DNA from: Collinsella sp.
GTDB taxonomy: Bacteria > Actinomycetota > Coriobacteriia > Coriobacteriales > Coriobacteriaceae
NCBI GenBank assembly: GCA_018380195.1
Contig: JAGZUC010000006.1
Location: forward strand, 1 to 64,000
Length of the DNA: 64,000 nucleotides
Direction of reading: 5' to 3'
This document shows positions 34,001 to 42,096 of this stretch, in pieces. Each line of letters opens with the position of its first letter. Within the stretch, counting starts at the first letter, position 1. The notes under the pieces were generated by a model. The model made no database searches. It was not told where the DNA came from and saw only the letters and a list, made by a program, of their open reading frames with translations. Both the position numbers and the translations under genes were made by a program.

Positions 34001-35866
34001 TCGAGCTTTGGCTTTGCGGTCTTTACCGAGGATTCGCTCGCGCACCTGGTGAAGCCCGAGCGTCCCATCCGCGTGGTCGACCAGTGGATGTACCACAGCC
34101 GCCTGTACGCCGTCGCCCGTTTTGTGACGATGCGCAACGACCTGGACCTGATCCAGCTCAACTCTTTCGGCTGCGGTCTGGACGCTCTGACCACCGACCA
34201 GGTACAGGAAATTCTGGAAGCCAGCGGCAAGATCTACACCGCGCTCAAGATCGACGAGGTGTCCAACTTGGGCGCCGCGCGTATCCGTATTCGCTCGCTC
34301 ATGGCGGCGCTCAAGGACCAGGAGGCCGAGCGCTTGGCCGAGGCCGCGGCCGCGGGCGAGGCCTACGAGCAGGGCGATGCCGCGCCGGTGGCGCCCTCCA
34401 CGGATGCCCCCGCGTTCGCGAGCCGCAAGTACACGTTTGAGGCGCAGCGCGAGAGCGCCTCGACCGCATGGCCCAAGGTGCCCTTTACCGAGCAGATGCG
34501 CGACGAGGGTTACACCATCCTGTGCCCGCAGATGGCGCCGATCCACTTCGACCTGGTCAAAGAGGTGTTCCGCGGTGCCGGCTACAACTTGGAGCTGCTG
34601 CCCTCGACCGATCACGACGCCGTCGAGGCCGGCCTGCGCTACGTGAACAATGACATTTGTTACCCGTCGATTCTGGTAACGGGCCAGATCATGGAGGCCA
34701 TCGAGAGTGGTCGGTACGACCTGTCCAAGACGGCCGTGGTCATCAGCCAGACCGGCGGTGGCTGCCGTGCCACCAACTACATCGCGCTCATCCGCAAGGC
34801 CCTGCGCGAGAGCGGCCACCCCGAGATTCCGGTGATCTCGCTTTCGGCCGTGGCGCTCGGCGAGGACAACCCCGGCTTTAAGATTACGCCGGCGCTGCTT
34901 AAGCAGGCAGTCTACGCGGTGCTCTTTGGCGACGTGATGATGCAGATGCTCTACCGCTGCCGTCCGTACGAGGCCACGCCCGGTGCCGCCAACGCGCTCT
35001 ACGAGGAGTACATGGCGCGCGCCCGCAAGTTGGCGCCCAAGTTCAACCGCCACAACTACACCAAGCTGTGCCGTGAAGCCATCCGCGCGTTCGACACCAT
35101 GCCGCTCGTGGGCGAGGGTACTAAGCCGCGCGTGGGCGTGGTCGGTGAGATCTTGGTCAAGTTCCACCCTACGGCCAACAACCACGTGGTCGATGTCATC
35201 GAGCGCGAGGGCTGCGAGGCCGTGGTGCCGGGCCTGCTCGACTTCTTCCTGTACTCCATGAGCAACGCCGAGCTGCAGAAGGACGAGCTGGGAAGCTCTG
35301 CCACTACGCGCGCGGGCATGCAAGCGCTCATCAAGCTGGTGGACTGGATGCGCACGCCGGTGGAGGAGATGCTCGAGAAGTCCCGCCGCTTCGAGGCGCC
35401 CGAGCGTATCGGCACCATGGCGGACAAGGCCCGTACGGTGCTTTCGGTGTGCAACAACATGGGCGAGGGCTGGTTGCTTACGGCCGAGATGCTCGACCTG
35501 ATCGACCATGGCGCGCCCAACATCATCTGCACGCAGCCCTTTGCGTGCCTGCCCAACCACGTGGTGGGTAAGGCTGTGATCAAGGAGCTGCGCCGCCAGC
35601 ACCCCGAGAGCAACATTGTCGCGGTGGACTACGACCCCGGCGCGTCCGAGGTCAACCAGCTCAACCGCATTAAGCTCATGATCAGCGTGGCCAAGGAAAA
35701 CATGCGCGCCGGCAAGGGCTTTAAGCTCGAGAAGGTGGCGCCGCTCGCGATGGACGAGGTCACCGGCCAGATGCGTGCCCACGATGGCTGCGTGAGCTGC
35801 GGACCGGCCAGCGAGGAGGCCGTGGCATCGGTCGCCAAGCGCTTGGGACGCGGCATTAAGAAGTAG
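31079..35866 (+). CDS. Giant acyl-CoA dehydratase activase (BadF/HgdC-like, DUF2229)
   Basis: A 1595-residue fusion. Residues 1-85 are an Ala-rich helical extension. Residues 88-340 and 402-670 are two ASKHA ATPase domains (IDVGSTTVKL and VDAGSTTMKA), with the cluster Cys residues in NGTCAGGTGAF and EACSSGCGSF. About 750-1060 is the DUF2229 domain (GIPRALNMYENYPFW, ESVCYPAKMSHGHV). About 1140-1580 resembles dehydratase HgdB-like subunits (CPQMAPIHFD, NNDICYPSILVTGQ, TQPFACLPNHV). Such proteins use ATP to inject electrons into 2-hydroxyacyl-CoA dehydratases or related reductases. It lies in an operon with TetR, and a 3-hydroxyacyl-CoA dehydrogenase follows. The physiological substrate is not known for these giant forms. 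Confidence 0.93.
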   Translation: MSKLVEGIKDRMVAAAREAAPAVVDAAQKAATAAAEKAAEAVADAKNAAGETSVASELATATEPAVATAAHAPEGAIFNPDNAHGNLHLGIDVGSTTVKLAVLNDDNQIVYAKYQRHHTDVRACARDLFEGAATVLPTAQMTCAITGSGGLLLSQWLDLEFVQEVIASKRAVETLIPATDVAIELGGEDAKIIYFDNGIEQRMNGTCAGGTGAFIDQMATLLHTDASGLNELAANATTIYPIASRCGVFAKTDVQPLLNEGARPEDVAASIFQAVVTQTISGLACGRPIRGNVAFLGGPLQYLSELRHRFYLTLNLDEEHRIVPQNAHLFVASGAAMAHESNKLSTFPQLIEAIDALGDTQGAEVERLDPLFATDEDFAEFKGRHDTEVVPKGKLDGYTGRVFIGVDAGSTTMKAALVGEDGQLLHTWYGNNNGDILGTAKVIMADFYNHIPAGCTIGHVTTTGYGEALLIEALKADSGEIETVAHLRGAKAFLPGVEFILDIGGQDMKCLRVKDGVIEHIMLNEACSSGCGSFIESFAVSMNMDVRAFANAAIHAKAPVDLGSRCTVFMNSRVKQAQKEGATVGDIAAGLSYSVIKNALFKVIKLRDPKEIGSQVIVQGGTFMSDATLRAFEQLTGVHAVRPDIAGCMGAYGAALLARDRAGADGTSTILSAEDIAHLTVTQKHVRCGRCSNNCQLTVNDFGGGRRFITGNRCEKGAGHKKQKTEAPNLFKKKNELLFDREVLSPDEAPRGTVGIPRALNMYENYPFWHAFFTRLGFSVQLSDQSSKKTYQAGIESMPSESVCYPAKMSHGHVMNLIDRDVDFIWMPCVRWERKEDPTAGNCYNCPIVMSYPTALALNIDEIREQNIEFLYPFVPYHDKTELKRRLYQVLAVDRVADAQAGRGRVRGPKITRSEVDAAVNAAFEADARFHEDIQTMGEEALKWVEDHGGHGIVLAGRPYHNDPEINHALPELISSFGFAVFTEDSLAHLVKPERPIRVVDQWMYHSRLYAVARFVTMRNDLDLIQLNSFGCGLDALTTDQVQEILEASGKIYTALKIDEVSNLGAARIRIRSLMAALKDQEAERLAEAAAAGEAYEQGDAAPVAPSTDAPAFASRKYTFEAQRESASTAWPKVPFTEQMRDEGYTILCPQMAPIHFDLVKEVFRGAGYNLELLPSTDHDAVEAGLRYVNNDICYPSILVTGQIMEAIESGRYDLSKTAVVISQTGGGCRATNYIALIRKALRESGHPEIPVISLSAVALGEDNPGFKITPALLKQAVYAVLFGDVMMQMLYRCRPYEATPGAANALYEEYMARARKLAPKFNRHNYTKLCREAIRAFDTMPLVGEGTKPRVGVVGEILVKFHPTANNHVVDVIEREGCEAVVPGLLDFFLYSMSNAELQKDELGSSATTRAGMQALIKLVDWMRTPVEEMLEKSRRFEAPERIGTMADKARTVLSVCNNMGEGWLLTAEMLDLIDHGAPNIICTQPFACLPNHVVGKAVIKELRRQHPESNIVAVDYDPGASEVNQLNRIKLMISVAKENMRAGKGFKLEKVAPLAMDEVTGQMRAHDGCVSCGPASEEAVASVAKRLGRGIKK

Positions 35867-35894
35867 TCGGTCTGCTTCGAGTCAGATATAAGAC

Positions 35895-35933
35895 AAACGG
35901 GAGGTAGCCGTGCCGGCTATCTTCCGTTTTTGT
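35895..35933 (+). terminator. Terminator after the activase gene
   Basis: AAACGG-n-AG-n-TAGCC and its complement GGCTA-n-TTCCGTTT form the stem, followed by TTTTTGTT. It is 29 bases after the stop. Confidence 0.8.
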
Positions 35934-35984
35934 TGGACATATGCGGTGGAAATTAGGCTTGCTGCCGCCTTCCGTGGACTCGGA

Positions 35985-36113
35985 TTTCGGAAGTGCGGGG
36001 AAAAACTCGAAGCTCCCGAGCACACTGCTCTTTTGGGCTCTTGTGACCTGCGGTTTTGTTGTCAAAAAAGCCGGTCTGGTCGGCGAAACTCGATTTTCCC
36101 CGCACTTCCGAAA
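35985..36113. repeat. 20 bp perfect inverted repeat with long structured spacer
   Basis: Bases 35985-36004 (TTTCGGAAGTGCGGGGAAAA) pair exactly with 36094-36113. The stem resumes with a CTCGA pairing one base further in. The 89 base spacer holds short inner hairpins. It lies between the activase terminator and the dehydrogenase gene. The remainder of the 35867-36282 gap shows no gene. Confidence 0.85.
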
Positions 36114-36282
36114 ACAGGGGTTTCGCGGCACGCAAAATGTCCTTCAGAATCCCGAGTTAATGAACAGGTGTATCCGTTCGCCGCCAAATACCGTCCGTTT
36201 AGGGAACCCACCCTCGGCGCGCAGCCCTCTTACGGTTGAATAAATACACATATATGGAATTACGTAAGAGAGGACTGTTCCT

Positions 36283-37242
36283 ATGAGCTACAAGACCGTT
36301 TGTGTCGCCGGTGGCGGCGTGCTGGGAAGCCAGATTGCCTTCCAGGCTGCTTACTGCGGCTTTGATGTAACGATTTGGCTGCGCAGCGAGGGCAGCATCG
36401 GCCGCACCCAGCCCAAGATCGATCATGTCCGCGAGGAATACATCGCAGCCATCGAGGGCATGGCGGACGGCACGGGCGAGTGGTGCGCCGGTATCGCCGA
36501 CAGCGATCAGCCCTTCGACAAGGACGCAGCACTCGCCGCCGTCGAGCGTGCCTACTCCACACTCAAGCTGGAGCTCGACCTCGCCAAGGCCGTGGCCGAC
36601 GCCGACCTGGTCATCGAGTCCATGGCCGAGGACACTCAGGCAAAGATCGACTTCTACAAGAAGCTTGCCCCGGTCCTGCCGCAAAAGACCGTCATCGTGA
36701 CCAACTCCTCCACGCTGCTGCCGAGCACCTTTGCCAAATACACCGGCCGTCCCGAGAAGTATCTGTCGCTGCACTTTGCTAACTCCATCTGGAAGAACAA
36801 CATGACCGAGGTCATGGCCCAAGACCAGACCGACAAGCGCTACTTTGACGAGCTCGTCGACTTCGCCAACGACATTCGCATGCTGGCGCTTCCCGTCAAC
36901 AAGGAAAAGAACGGCTACCTGCTCAACTCCATGTTGGTGCCATGGCTGCTCTCGGGCCTTGACCTGTATGTCTCGGGCGTCAGCGACCCCAAGAGCATCG
37001 ACCTCGCGTGGACGCGCGGCACCGGCGCTCCCAAGGGCCCGTTCCGCGTATTCGACACCGTGGGTATCCAGACGGCCTACAACATCGTGATGCAGTATCA
37101 GAAGGTGCCGGGCCTGGTGAGCCCGCTGCTCAAAAAGATGATGATGCCCTACAACTTTAAGGTCATGGCATCCGTCCTCAAGAAGATGCTCGATGAAGGT
37201 AAGCTGGGCGAAAGCGCGGGCGAGGGCTTCTTTAAGTACTAA
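36283..37242 (+). CDS. 3-hydroxyacyl-CoA dehydrogenase
   Basis: A 319-residue NAD-dependent enzyme that interconverts 3-hydroxyacyl-CoA and 3-ketoacyl-CoA. The nucleotide-binding loop is VAGGGVLGSQIA and the catalytic region is TNSSTLLPS followed by LHFANSIWKNNMTEV, where His of HFAN is catalytic. The C-terminal domain is present through GEGFFKY. Its stop overlaps the first arm of the hairpin at 37242. It may be a partner of the activase's acyl-CoA pathway; this is inferred from position only. Confidence 0.93.
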   Translation: MSYKTVCVAGGGVLGSQIAFQAAYCGFDVTIWLRSEGSIGRTQPKIDHVREEYIAAIEGMADGTGEWCAGIADSDQPFDKDAALAAVERAYSTLKLELDLAKAVADADLVIESMAEDTQAKIDFYKKLAPVLPQKTVIVTNSSTLLPSTFAKYTGRPEKYLSLHFANSIWKNNMTEVMAQDQTDKRYFDELVDFANDIRMLALPVNKEKNGYLLNSMLVPWLLSGLDLYVSGVSDPKSIDLAWTRGTGAPKGPFRVFDTVGIQTAYNIVMQYQKVPGLVSPLLKKMMMPYNFKVMASVLKKMLDEGKLGESAGEGFFKY

Positions 37243-37282
37243 AAAATGATCCCTTGGGGACGGAGGAAAACGGATCATTTTT
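37242..37282. repeat. GGGGACGG-loop hairpin, AAATGATCC stem
   Basis: AAAAATGATCC at 37242 pairs exactly with GGATCATTTTT at 37272. The loop contains GGGGACGGAGG. It starts at the stop codon of the dehydrogenase gene and ends at the 5' end of the arylsulfotransferase remnant. Confidence 0.88.
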
Positions 37283-37297
37283 GGCCGTCAACAGTGA

Positions 37298-37801
37298 GAA
37301 GATGGACTCAGAAATAGAAAGGAGTGGCAATGGGCCGGCTCGGGCTTTGAGGACAAGCTGCTGCAAGCCCAAGGCGATTTTTCGCTCAACGCGGGCCAGC
37401 ACAGTGTGACGTATCTGCCGAGTTCTGACGCGGCAACGACCGGTCGCTACCAGGTACTGCTGTACGACAACAACTTTGGCGCGGCCGAGAGCTATCCCAA
37501 GTTCGAATGGGGCCAGCTGGGCGCCGCGGTGGCGACCGACTATAGCAAGGGCACGCATCCGTTTGGGCACATCTTTACAGTGGACGAGACGGTGCGCACC
37601 TACGAGCTTGAAGACCAGACCGCGGTGCCGTTCTCGGGCTACGTCAGCAAGGCGCAGCGCGTCGGCAATTCAAACAGTATGCTCGTGGCATCGGGCCAGG
37701 CCAAGACCTTCACCGAGTACGATCGGTACGGTCTGGCCATCACCACCTACGAGATGGAAGCCGAAGAGTACATCTACCGCGTGTACAAGTACGAGCTGTA
37801 G
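37298..37801 (+). pseudogene. Arylsulfotransferase C-terminal remnant
   Basis: The frame is open from 37298 to a stop at 37799-37801 and has clear coding character from about 37319. It contains GQHSVTYLPSS, YQVLLYDNNFG and SYP-K-like blades and ends in EYIYRVYKYEL, which I recognise as the C-terminal beta-propeller part of arylsulfotransferase (ASST) family enzymes. There is no start codon before a GTG at 37406, and the family is usually about 500-600 residues, so roughly the first three quarters are missing. The break lies next to the GGGGACGG hairpin at 37242-37282, which may mark a deletion junction. A short protein from GTG 37406 cannot be excluded. Confidence 0.68.
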
Positions 37802-37813
37802 GGCCGCCCCGCA

Positions 37814-38953
37814 TCACTTCACGTCAAACTCCACGCGATCGAGTTCGGGCACATTGAGGTCGATGAGCTTGCGGGCAACGCGGCGGTCGTGTGCCCCGAG
37901 CGCCTCGCTTGTCGTCACATGGGCGACAATCTCGCGCTCGACGATGCCCCTCTCGTCGCCTTCGGTGGCCGAGGTCTCGACGGCGACGGTGTAATCCTTA
38001 AAGCCCGGCAGTACCGCGGCAAGCTCGCGCGTGGTTTCGGTGACGCCGTAGCCGTCCTGCACGCCGGCTTGCGCCGAGCCAATAGACCCCGCCGTCATAA
38101 CGATGCAGGGGATGGCAAAGACTACCGTGCCTACAATGATGCGGCGGCGCACCTTGCGTGACAGCTCGTCGACCTCGGCATTTTCCTCGGCAGTTACAAT
38201 GCCGTCGCCGTTCAGGTCGCGCTTGAGCGGCACGCGCAAAAGAAGCAGCACAGCTTCGGCCGCCAGCGCGATAAAGACCACGTTGATGCCAAACTCGTAA
38301 AGCGCCGAGAGAAACAGCGACCCGCTTGCGATGGCGATGCCATAGCCCGCCGCGCACAGGGGTGGCATAAGCGCGGTCGCCACGGCCACGCCGGCGATGA
38401 GCGTGGCGGGTTCCTGGTCGCGCGAGTTGCCCAGGCCACCCGCAAAGCCGCCCGCGAGCGCGACGGCAAGGTCCCACACAGTCGGTGTCGAATTGTCGAT
38501 GATGGCGGCCGTGGTGGTGCCAAGGGGCGAGAGCTTAAAGTACAACGTGGACGTGACCAGGCAAAAGACCATCTGCAGCGCGAGGCCGGCGACGGCCTCA
38601 AGGGTGATCTCGCGGTCGAGCGTGGCGATGCCGTATGCCATGGCAAGGACCGAGCCCATGAGCGGGCAGATGAGCATGGCGCCTACAATGGCGATATCCG
38701 AGTCGATATCGAGGCCGATGCTCGCGATCAACATGGCAATGATCAAGATGCATAAGTGTGAGCCAGTCAGGCGCGCCCCGTTTACAAAGCGCTTGCGAAT
38801 CACGTGATAGGGCGCGCGTCCCTCGCGAATGTTGAACGCCCGCTTTAGAAAGCGGCTTGCGTTCTCCATGGCCTCGCTGTGGGCGGGGCGGATGCCATGG
38901 CGCCGATGATGGCGCTCGCGCAGTCGCTTGAGCTGTTGTTTATCGAGTTCCAT
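37814..38953 (-). CDS. DUF389 family membrane protein
   Basis: The 379-residue protein belongs to the DUF389 (TIGR00341-like) family, with about seven membrane segments, starting at GSHLCILIIAMLIASIGLDI and including ALMPPLCAAGYGIA. A charged loop near residue 250 contains DLNGDGIVTAEENAEVDEL, which looks like an EF-hand-type calcium-binding loop, an unusual addition. The start at 38953 has GAGGTGG upstream; a start at 39148 is unlikely. Function of the family is unknown. Confidence 0.87.
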   Translation of the reverse strand: MELDKQQLKRLRERHHRRHGIRPAHSEAMENASRFLKRAFNIREGRAPYHVIRKRFVNGARLTGSHLCILIIAMLIASIGLDIDSDIAIVGAMLICPLMGSVLAMAYGIATLDREITLEAVAGLALQMVFCLVTSTLYFKLSPLGTTTAAIIDNSTPTVWDLAVALAGGFAGGLGNSRDQEPATLIAGVAVATALMPPLCAAGYGIAIASGSLFLSALYEFGINVVFIALAAEAVLLLLRVPLKRDLNGDGIVTAEENAEVDELSRKVRRRIIVGTVVFAIPCIVMTAGSIGSAQAGVQDGYGVTETTRELAAVLPGFKDYTVAVETSATEGDERGIVEREIVAHVTTSEALGAHDRRVARKLIDLNVPELDRVEFDVK

Positions 38954-39104
38954 GTCCACCTCGTATTGCCGTAGGAACGCGGGTGCGTTCGCAGCATGTA
39001 CTCTACACCGTGACGGGCGGGGCGGTAATCTTGACATGGAACTTAGGCGAGCAGGCAAAGGAAGACACGCCACATACAAGTACTGCCGAGGGTTTCGGCA
39101 GATA

Positions 39105-39142
39105 CAAAAAGCGCGGGGCCGGATGGTCTCCGACCCCGCGCT
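39105..39142 (-). terminator. Terminator of the OPT transporter gene
   Basis: AGCGCGGGG-n-CGG and CCG-n-CCCCGCGCT form a strong stem past the stop at 39168, with TTTTTG following on the minus strand. A second small stem with CTGCCGA arms lies just beyond. Confidence 0.88.
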
Positions 39143-39167
39143 CTGCACGGGTGCGTTGTTGTTTGGT

Positions 39168-40871
39168 TTAGCCCAGCAGGCTCAGGCCAACAGAGATAAA
39201 CGCCAGGATAACGCCGACGATAGACTCGCCGCCCAGCAGGCCGCTGGCGACAACCAGGCCCTGTTCCTGGAAGGCGGCGTCCTTGGCAGCCCTCTCCTCG
39301 TCCGAAAGACCGGCCTCGGCGTCGCGGTGAGCGGCCCACTTGTCGTAGGCGAGCTTAACGCAGGAGCCCAGGAAGGCCGTGAGCGACATGTAGAACGGCA
39401 GGTACACGCCCAGGCCGATCATCATGGCCGGAATGCCGAGCCAGTACATGACGATGCCGGCGATAAAGCCGCCCGCAAACCACGGCACGCTCGGGATGCC
39501 CGAGACCATGGTGGCGACCACGCTTGCCTGTGCGGCCACAAAACTCTTGTCGGGGCCAAAGGCGTCCGGACCATAGGCGGTGACGAGCGCGACCATGACG
39601 GCGGCGGCGACCAGGGCGCCCACGATGCCGCCGATGGCCTGGCCGACCCACTGTGCGCGCGGGTTGGTGCCCAGCACGGCACCGGCCTTAAAGTCGTTCA
39701 TGACGTCGCCCGCAAGGCCGCACGCTACGGCCACGATGCCGGCGATAAAGAACAGCTTGACCTGAGCGAGCTGTGCGAAGGCCGCCACGATGAGCATGAC
39801 GATGAGGCCGAAGATCTCCATGGGGTCGATGCCCGTCTGGCCGCAGCTCTGCGCGCTCATGATGGTGGTGACAAAGGTGAACAGCGTAACGATGACGGCC
39901 GGAACGGGGCCAAGGTCGAGCACGATGGCGATGATCACGGCGATGGCGGCAGCGCCCAGGCCGATGATGCCGGCGTCGAGCTTAAGGGAGCCCGAGATGA
40001 GCGACTGCTCGTCGGTGTCGGTGGAGCTGTCGGCGGCGAGGCCGCGGACGATACCGGCGACCTGCGGCAGGATGTCCTTGAGGACGACGGCGACGCCAAA
40101 GCCCATCATGAGGCCCATACCCAGGGACTTGACGATGCCCTGTGCGGTCACAATATCGAACAGGCCGGCAGCGGTGCCGCCGACGATAATGCCAAAGTTG
40201 CCCAGCAGCGCTCCGGCAAACCAGAAAGCGACCGGGGCGAAGCCCACGAGGAAACCGACGGAGAGCAGCATGGGAGAGTTGTAGATGGCAAAGGTCACGC
40301 CGGGGATATTGAGCGTGCACAGCATGCTGGGCACCACGCCCAGGGCGTCGCGAAGCACACTGTAGATGCCGGCGATGGCCATGGAGCCAAAGAGCTGCTT
40401 GCCGGTCTTGCCGCCGGCCTCGGTGGCGCGCAGGGTCTGAGCTGCGGCGTTGCCGGTGGGGAACTCAAGCGCGGCGTCCACGATAAAGTGACGGTGGATG
40501 AGCGCCGTGGCCAGCAGGCCCAGGATGGTGCCGGCGAGTGCCACGATAAACATGTCGAGCCAGCTGATCTGGTCGGCATAGCCCAGCATCCAGGCGCCCG
40601 GGATGGTAAACGCCAGACCGCCGGCGACCATGGCGCCTGCGGACATGATGGTGTGGGTGACGTTTGCCTCGTTGAGGCTGGCGTTGCCCATGAGCTTAAG
40701 GAAGAACAGCGAGATGACGGCAGCGAAGACGATCGGCCAGGGGAGTGCGCCCATCTTGAGGGCGGTGTAGGCCGAGCTTGCCGTGATGATCACGCAGCCA
40801 AGGACGCCGATGACGACGCCGCGCAGCGTGAGTTGCCCGCGCATCGAAGCGCGGTTCGAGGGATTGCTCAT
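39168..40871 (-). CDS. OPT-family oligopeptide transporter
   Basis: A 567-residue transporter with about fourteen or more membrane segments and family motifs such as PTGNAAAQTLRATEAGGKTGKQLFG and NEANVTHTIMSAGAM near the N-terminus. Members move oligopeptides or metal chelates with protons. AAAGGAG precedes the start. It stands alone with its own terminator. The substrate cannot be read. Confidence 0.9.
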   Translation of the reverse strand: MSNPSNRASMRGQLTLRGVVIGVLGCVIITASSAYTALKMGALPWPIVFAAVISLFFLKLMGNASLNEANVTHTIMSAGAMVAGGLAFTIPGAWMLGYADQISWLDMFIVALAGTILGLLATALIHRHFIVDAALEFPTGNAAAQTLRATEAGGKTGKQLFGSMAIAGIYSVLRDALGVVPSMLCTLNIPGVTFAIYNSPMLLSVGFLVGFAPVAFWFAGALLGNFGIIVGGTAAGLFDIVTAQGIVKSLGMGLMMGFGVAVVLKDILPQVAGIVRGLAADSSTDTDEQSLISGSLKLDAGIIGLGAAAIAVIIAIVLDLGPVPAVIVTLFTFVTTIMSAQSCGQTGIDPMEIFGLIVMLIVAAFAQLAQVKLFFIAGIVAVACGLAGDVMNDFKAGAVLGTNPRAQWVGQAIGGIVGALVAAAVMVALVTAYGPDAFGPDKSFVAAQASVVATMVSGIPSVPWFAGGFIAGIVMYWLGIPAMMIGLGVYLPFYMSLTAFLGSCVKLAYDKWAAHRDAEAGLSDEERAAKDAAFQEQGLVVASGLLGGESIVGVILAFISVGLSLLG

Positions 40872-40994
40872 ATAGAACTCCTTTGCGTATATCCGCTTCC
40901 CCCGGGAGCGCCGTTACGGATACGGCGCGGGAAGTCGGGTTACCAAGGGCCGCCGCGTGAGCTCGCAAACGACCGCGCACCAGTATAGCGGCAC

Positions 40995-41029
40995 GGCAGC
41001 TCATTTGGGACGGGGCTTTTTTAGCTGCC
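40995..41029. repeat. GGGACGGGG-loop hairpin, GGCAGCT stem
   Basis: GGCAGCT and AGCTGCC form a 7 bp stem around TGGGACGGGGC and a run of T. Similar sequences recur near 42651 and 61843 on the opposite strand. Confidence 0.7.
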
Positions 41030-41045
41030 CCGGGCTCGGCCAAAG

Positions 41046-41123
41046 GATGATTATTCTGGGACGGGGATTTAAAAATCATTAGGTACGCAATGATTTTTAA
41101 ATCCCCGTCCCAGAATAATCATC
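41046..41123. repeat. Perfect 35 bp palindrome upstream of coaX
   Basis: Bases 41046-41080 are the exact complement of 41089-41123, around an 8 base loop. Each arm contains TCTGGGACGGGGA, the core of the short hairpin family, and itself reads like one element (ATGATT...AATCAT ends), so the palindrome looks like two elements head to head. coaX starts 37 bases later. Confidence 0.92.
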
Positions 41124-41160
41124 GGGATATACTGCTGGGCAGACGAAAGGAGCGCCGACG

Positions 41161-42012
41161 ATGCTTAATGGGTGCGCATATATATTGACGGTCGACGTGG
41201 GCAACACGTTCATTCGCTTTGGCCTGTTTGCAGAGGATTCGGCCGCGGCGCAGGAATGTCCGCTTGCGACGTGCGAGATCACCACACCGTCGAGCATCAC
41301 GGCAGACGAGGCGCGCATGCGTCTCGTGCAGGTCATGGCCGCACTGGCGGCCGATGCGGGCATGCCGGGTGCGCTTGTGCCCGCGGCTGCCGTGCTGAGC
41401 TGTGTGGTCCCGGCGCTCGAGCGCCCGTGGAAGGCGGCACTTTCCCGTACCTGCACGGGGCGCGTGCTCACGGTGGGGCCGGGCCTCAAGACCGGCATAC
41501 CCGTGCACTACGATGACCCGGCCGAGATCGGTCCCGACCGCATCGCCGACGCCGTGGCAGCCCGCGCCGTCTACGGCTCGCCGTGCATTGTAATCGACCT
41601 AGGCACCACGACCAATATCGAGGTCATCGACGCGCACGGCACCTTTGTCGGCGGCGTCATCGCGCCGGGCCTGGCGCTTGGCGCCCGCTCGCTTTCGGCC
41701 GCTGCGGCGCGTCTGCCCCAGGTTGAGCCCTCGGCACCGACGCACGTCATCGGCCGCAACACGCGTGAGGCCATGCGCTCGGGCGTGGTCTTGGGCGAGG
41801 TGGCTCGCATCGACGGCATGCTCGACATGGTGCTCGCCGAGATGCGAGCGACCAAGGCGGCGGGGGAGGGCGATGTGCCCATCGTCATTACCGGCGACGA
41901 TGCCAAGGCGCTTGCGGCGCTGGTCGGCCATAGCCTGACGGTCGATGACGCGTTGACGCTGCGGGGTCTCGCCGAGCTCTACCACATCAACCAAAAGCCT
42001 CGCCGCGCGTAG
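41161..42012 (+). CDS. coaX: Type III pantothenate kinase
   Basis: This 283-residue ASKHA kinase phosphorylates pantothenate in the first step of coenzyme A synthesis. Motifs are TVDVGNTFIRFG at residues 11-22, GPDRIADAVAA and VIDLGTTTNIEVID, and GGVIAPGLALG. AAAGGAG is upstream of the ATG. A 35 bp palindrome lies just before it. Coenzyme A supply fits the acyl-CoA enzymes nearby, but there is no direct link. Confidence 0.94.
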   Translation: MLNGCAYILTVDVGNTFIRFGLFAEDSAAAQECPLATCEITTPSSITADEARMRLVQVMAALAADAGMPGALVPAAAVLSCVVPALERPWKAALSRTCTGRVLTVGPGLKTGIPVHYDDPAEIGPDRIADAVAARAVYGSPCIVIDLGTTTNIEVIDAHGTFVGGVIAPGLALGARSLSAAAARLPQVEPSAPTHVIGRNTREAMRSGVVLGEVARIDGMLDMVLAEMRATKAAGEGDVPIVITGDDAKALAALVGHSLTVDDALTLRGLAELYHINQKPRRA

Positions 42013-42096
42013 GGCGAGGGGCTGGTAGGACAAAAACGTCTCCACCTTCCACCTGCTACAATGGGTCAAACTATTGCGATTTCGGAGGTGTCTGCC

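Noticed and set aside
32387..35782. A very long open frame on the minus strand opposite the activase gene
   Set aside because: It is a mirror effect of GC-rich codon use. Its translation is His/Val/Arg-rich without any domain, while the plus strand encodes a clear protein.
38928..40988. A long plus-strand frame opposite the OPT transporter
   Set aside because: The product is rich in Asp, Gly and His without motifs; the opposite strand encodes a clear membrane transporter with its own ribosome site and terminator.
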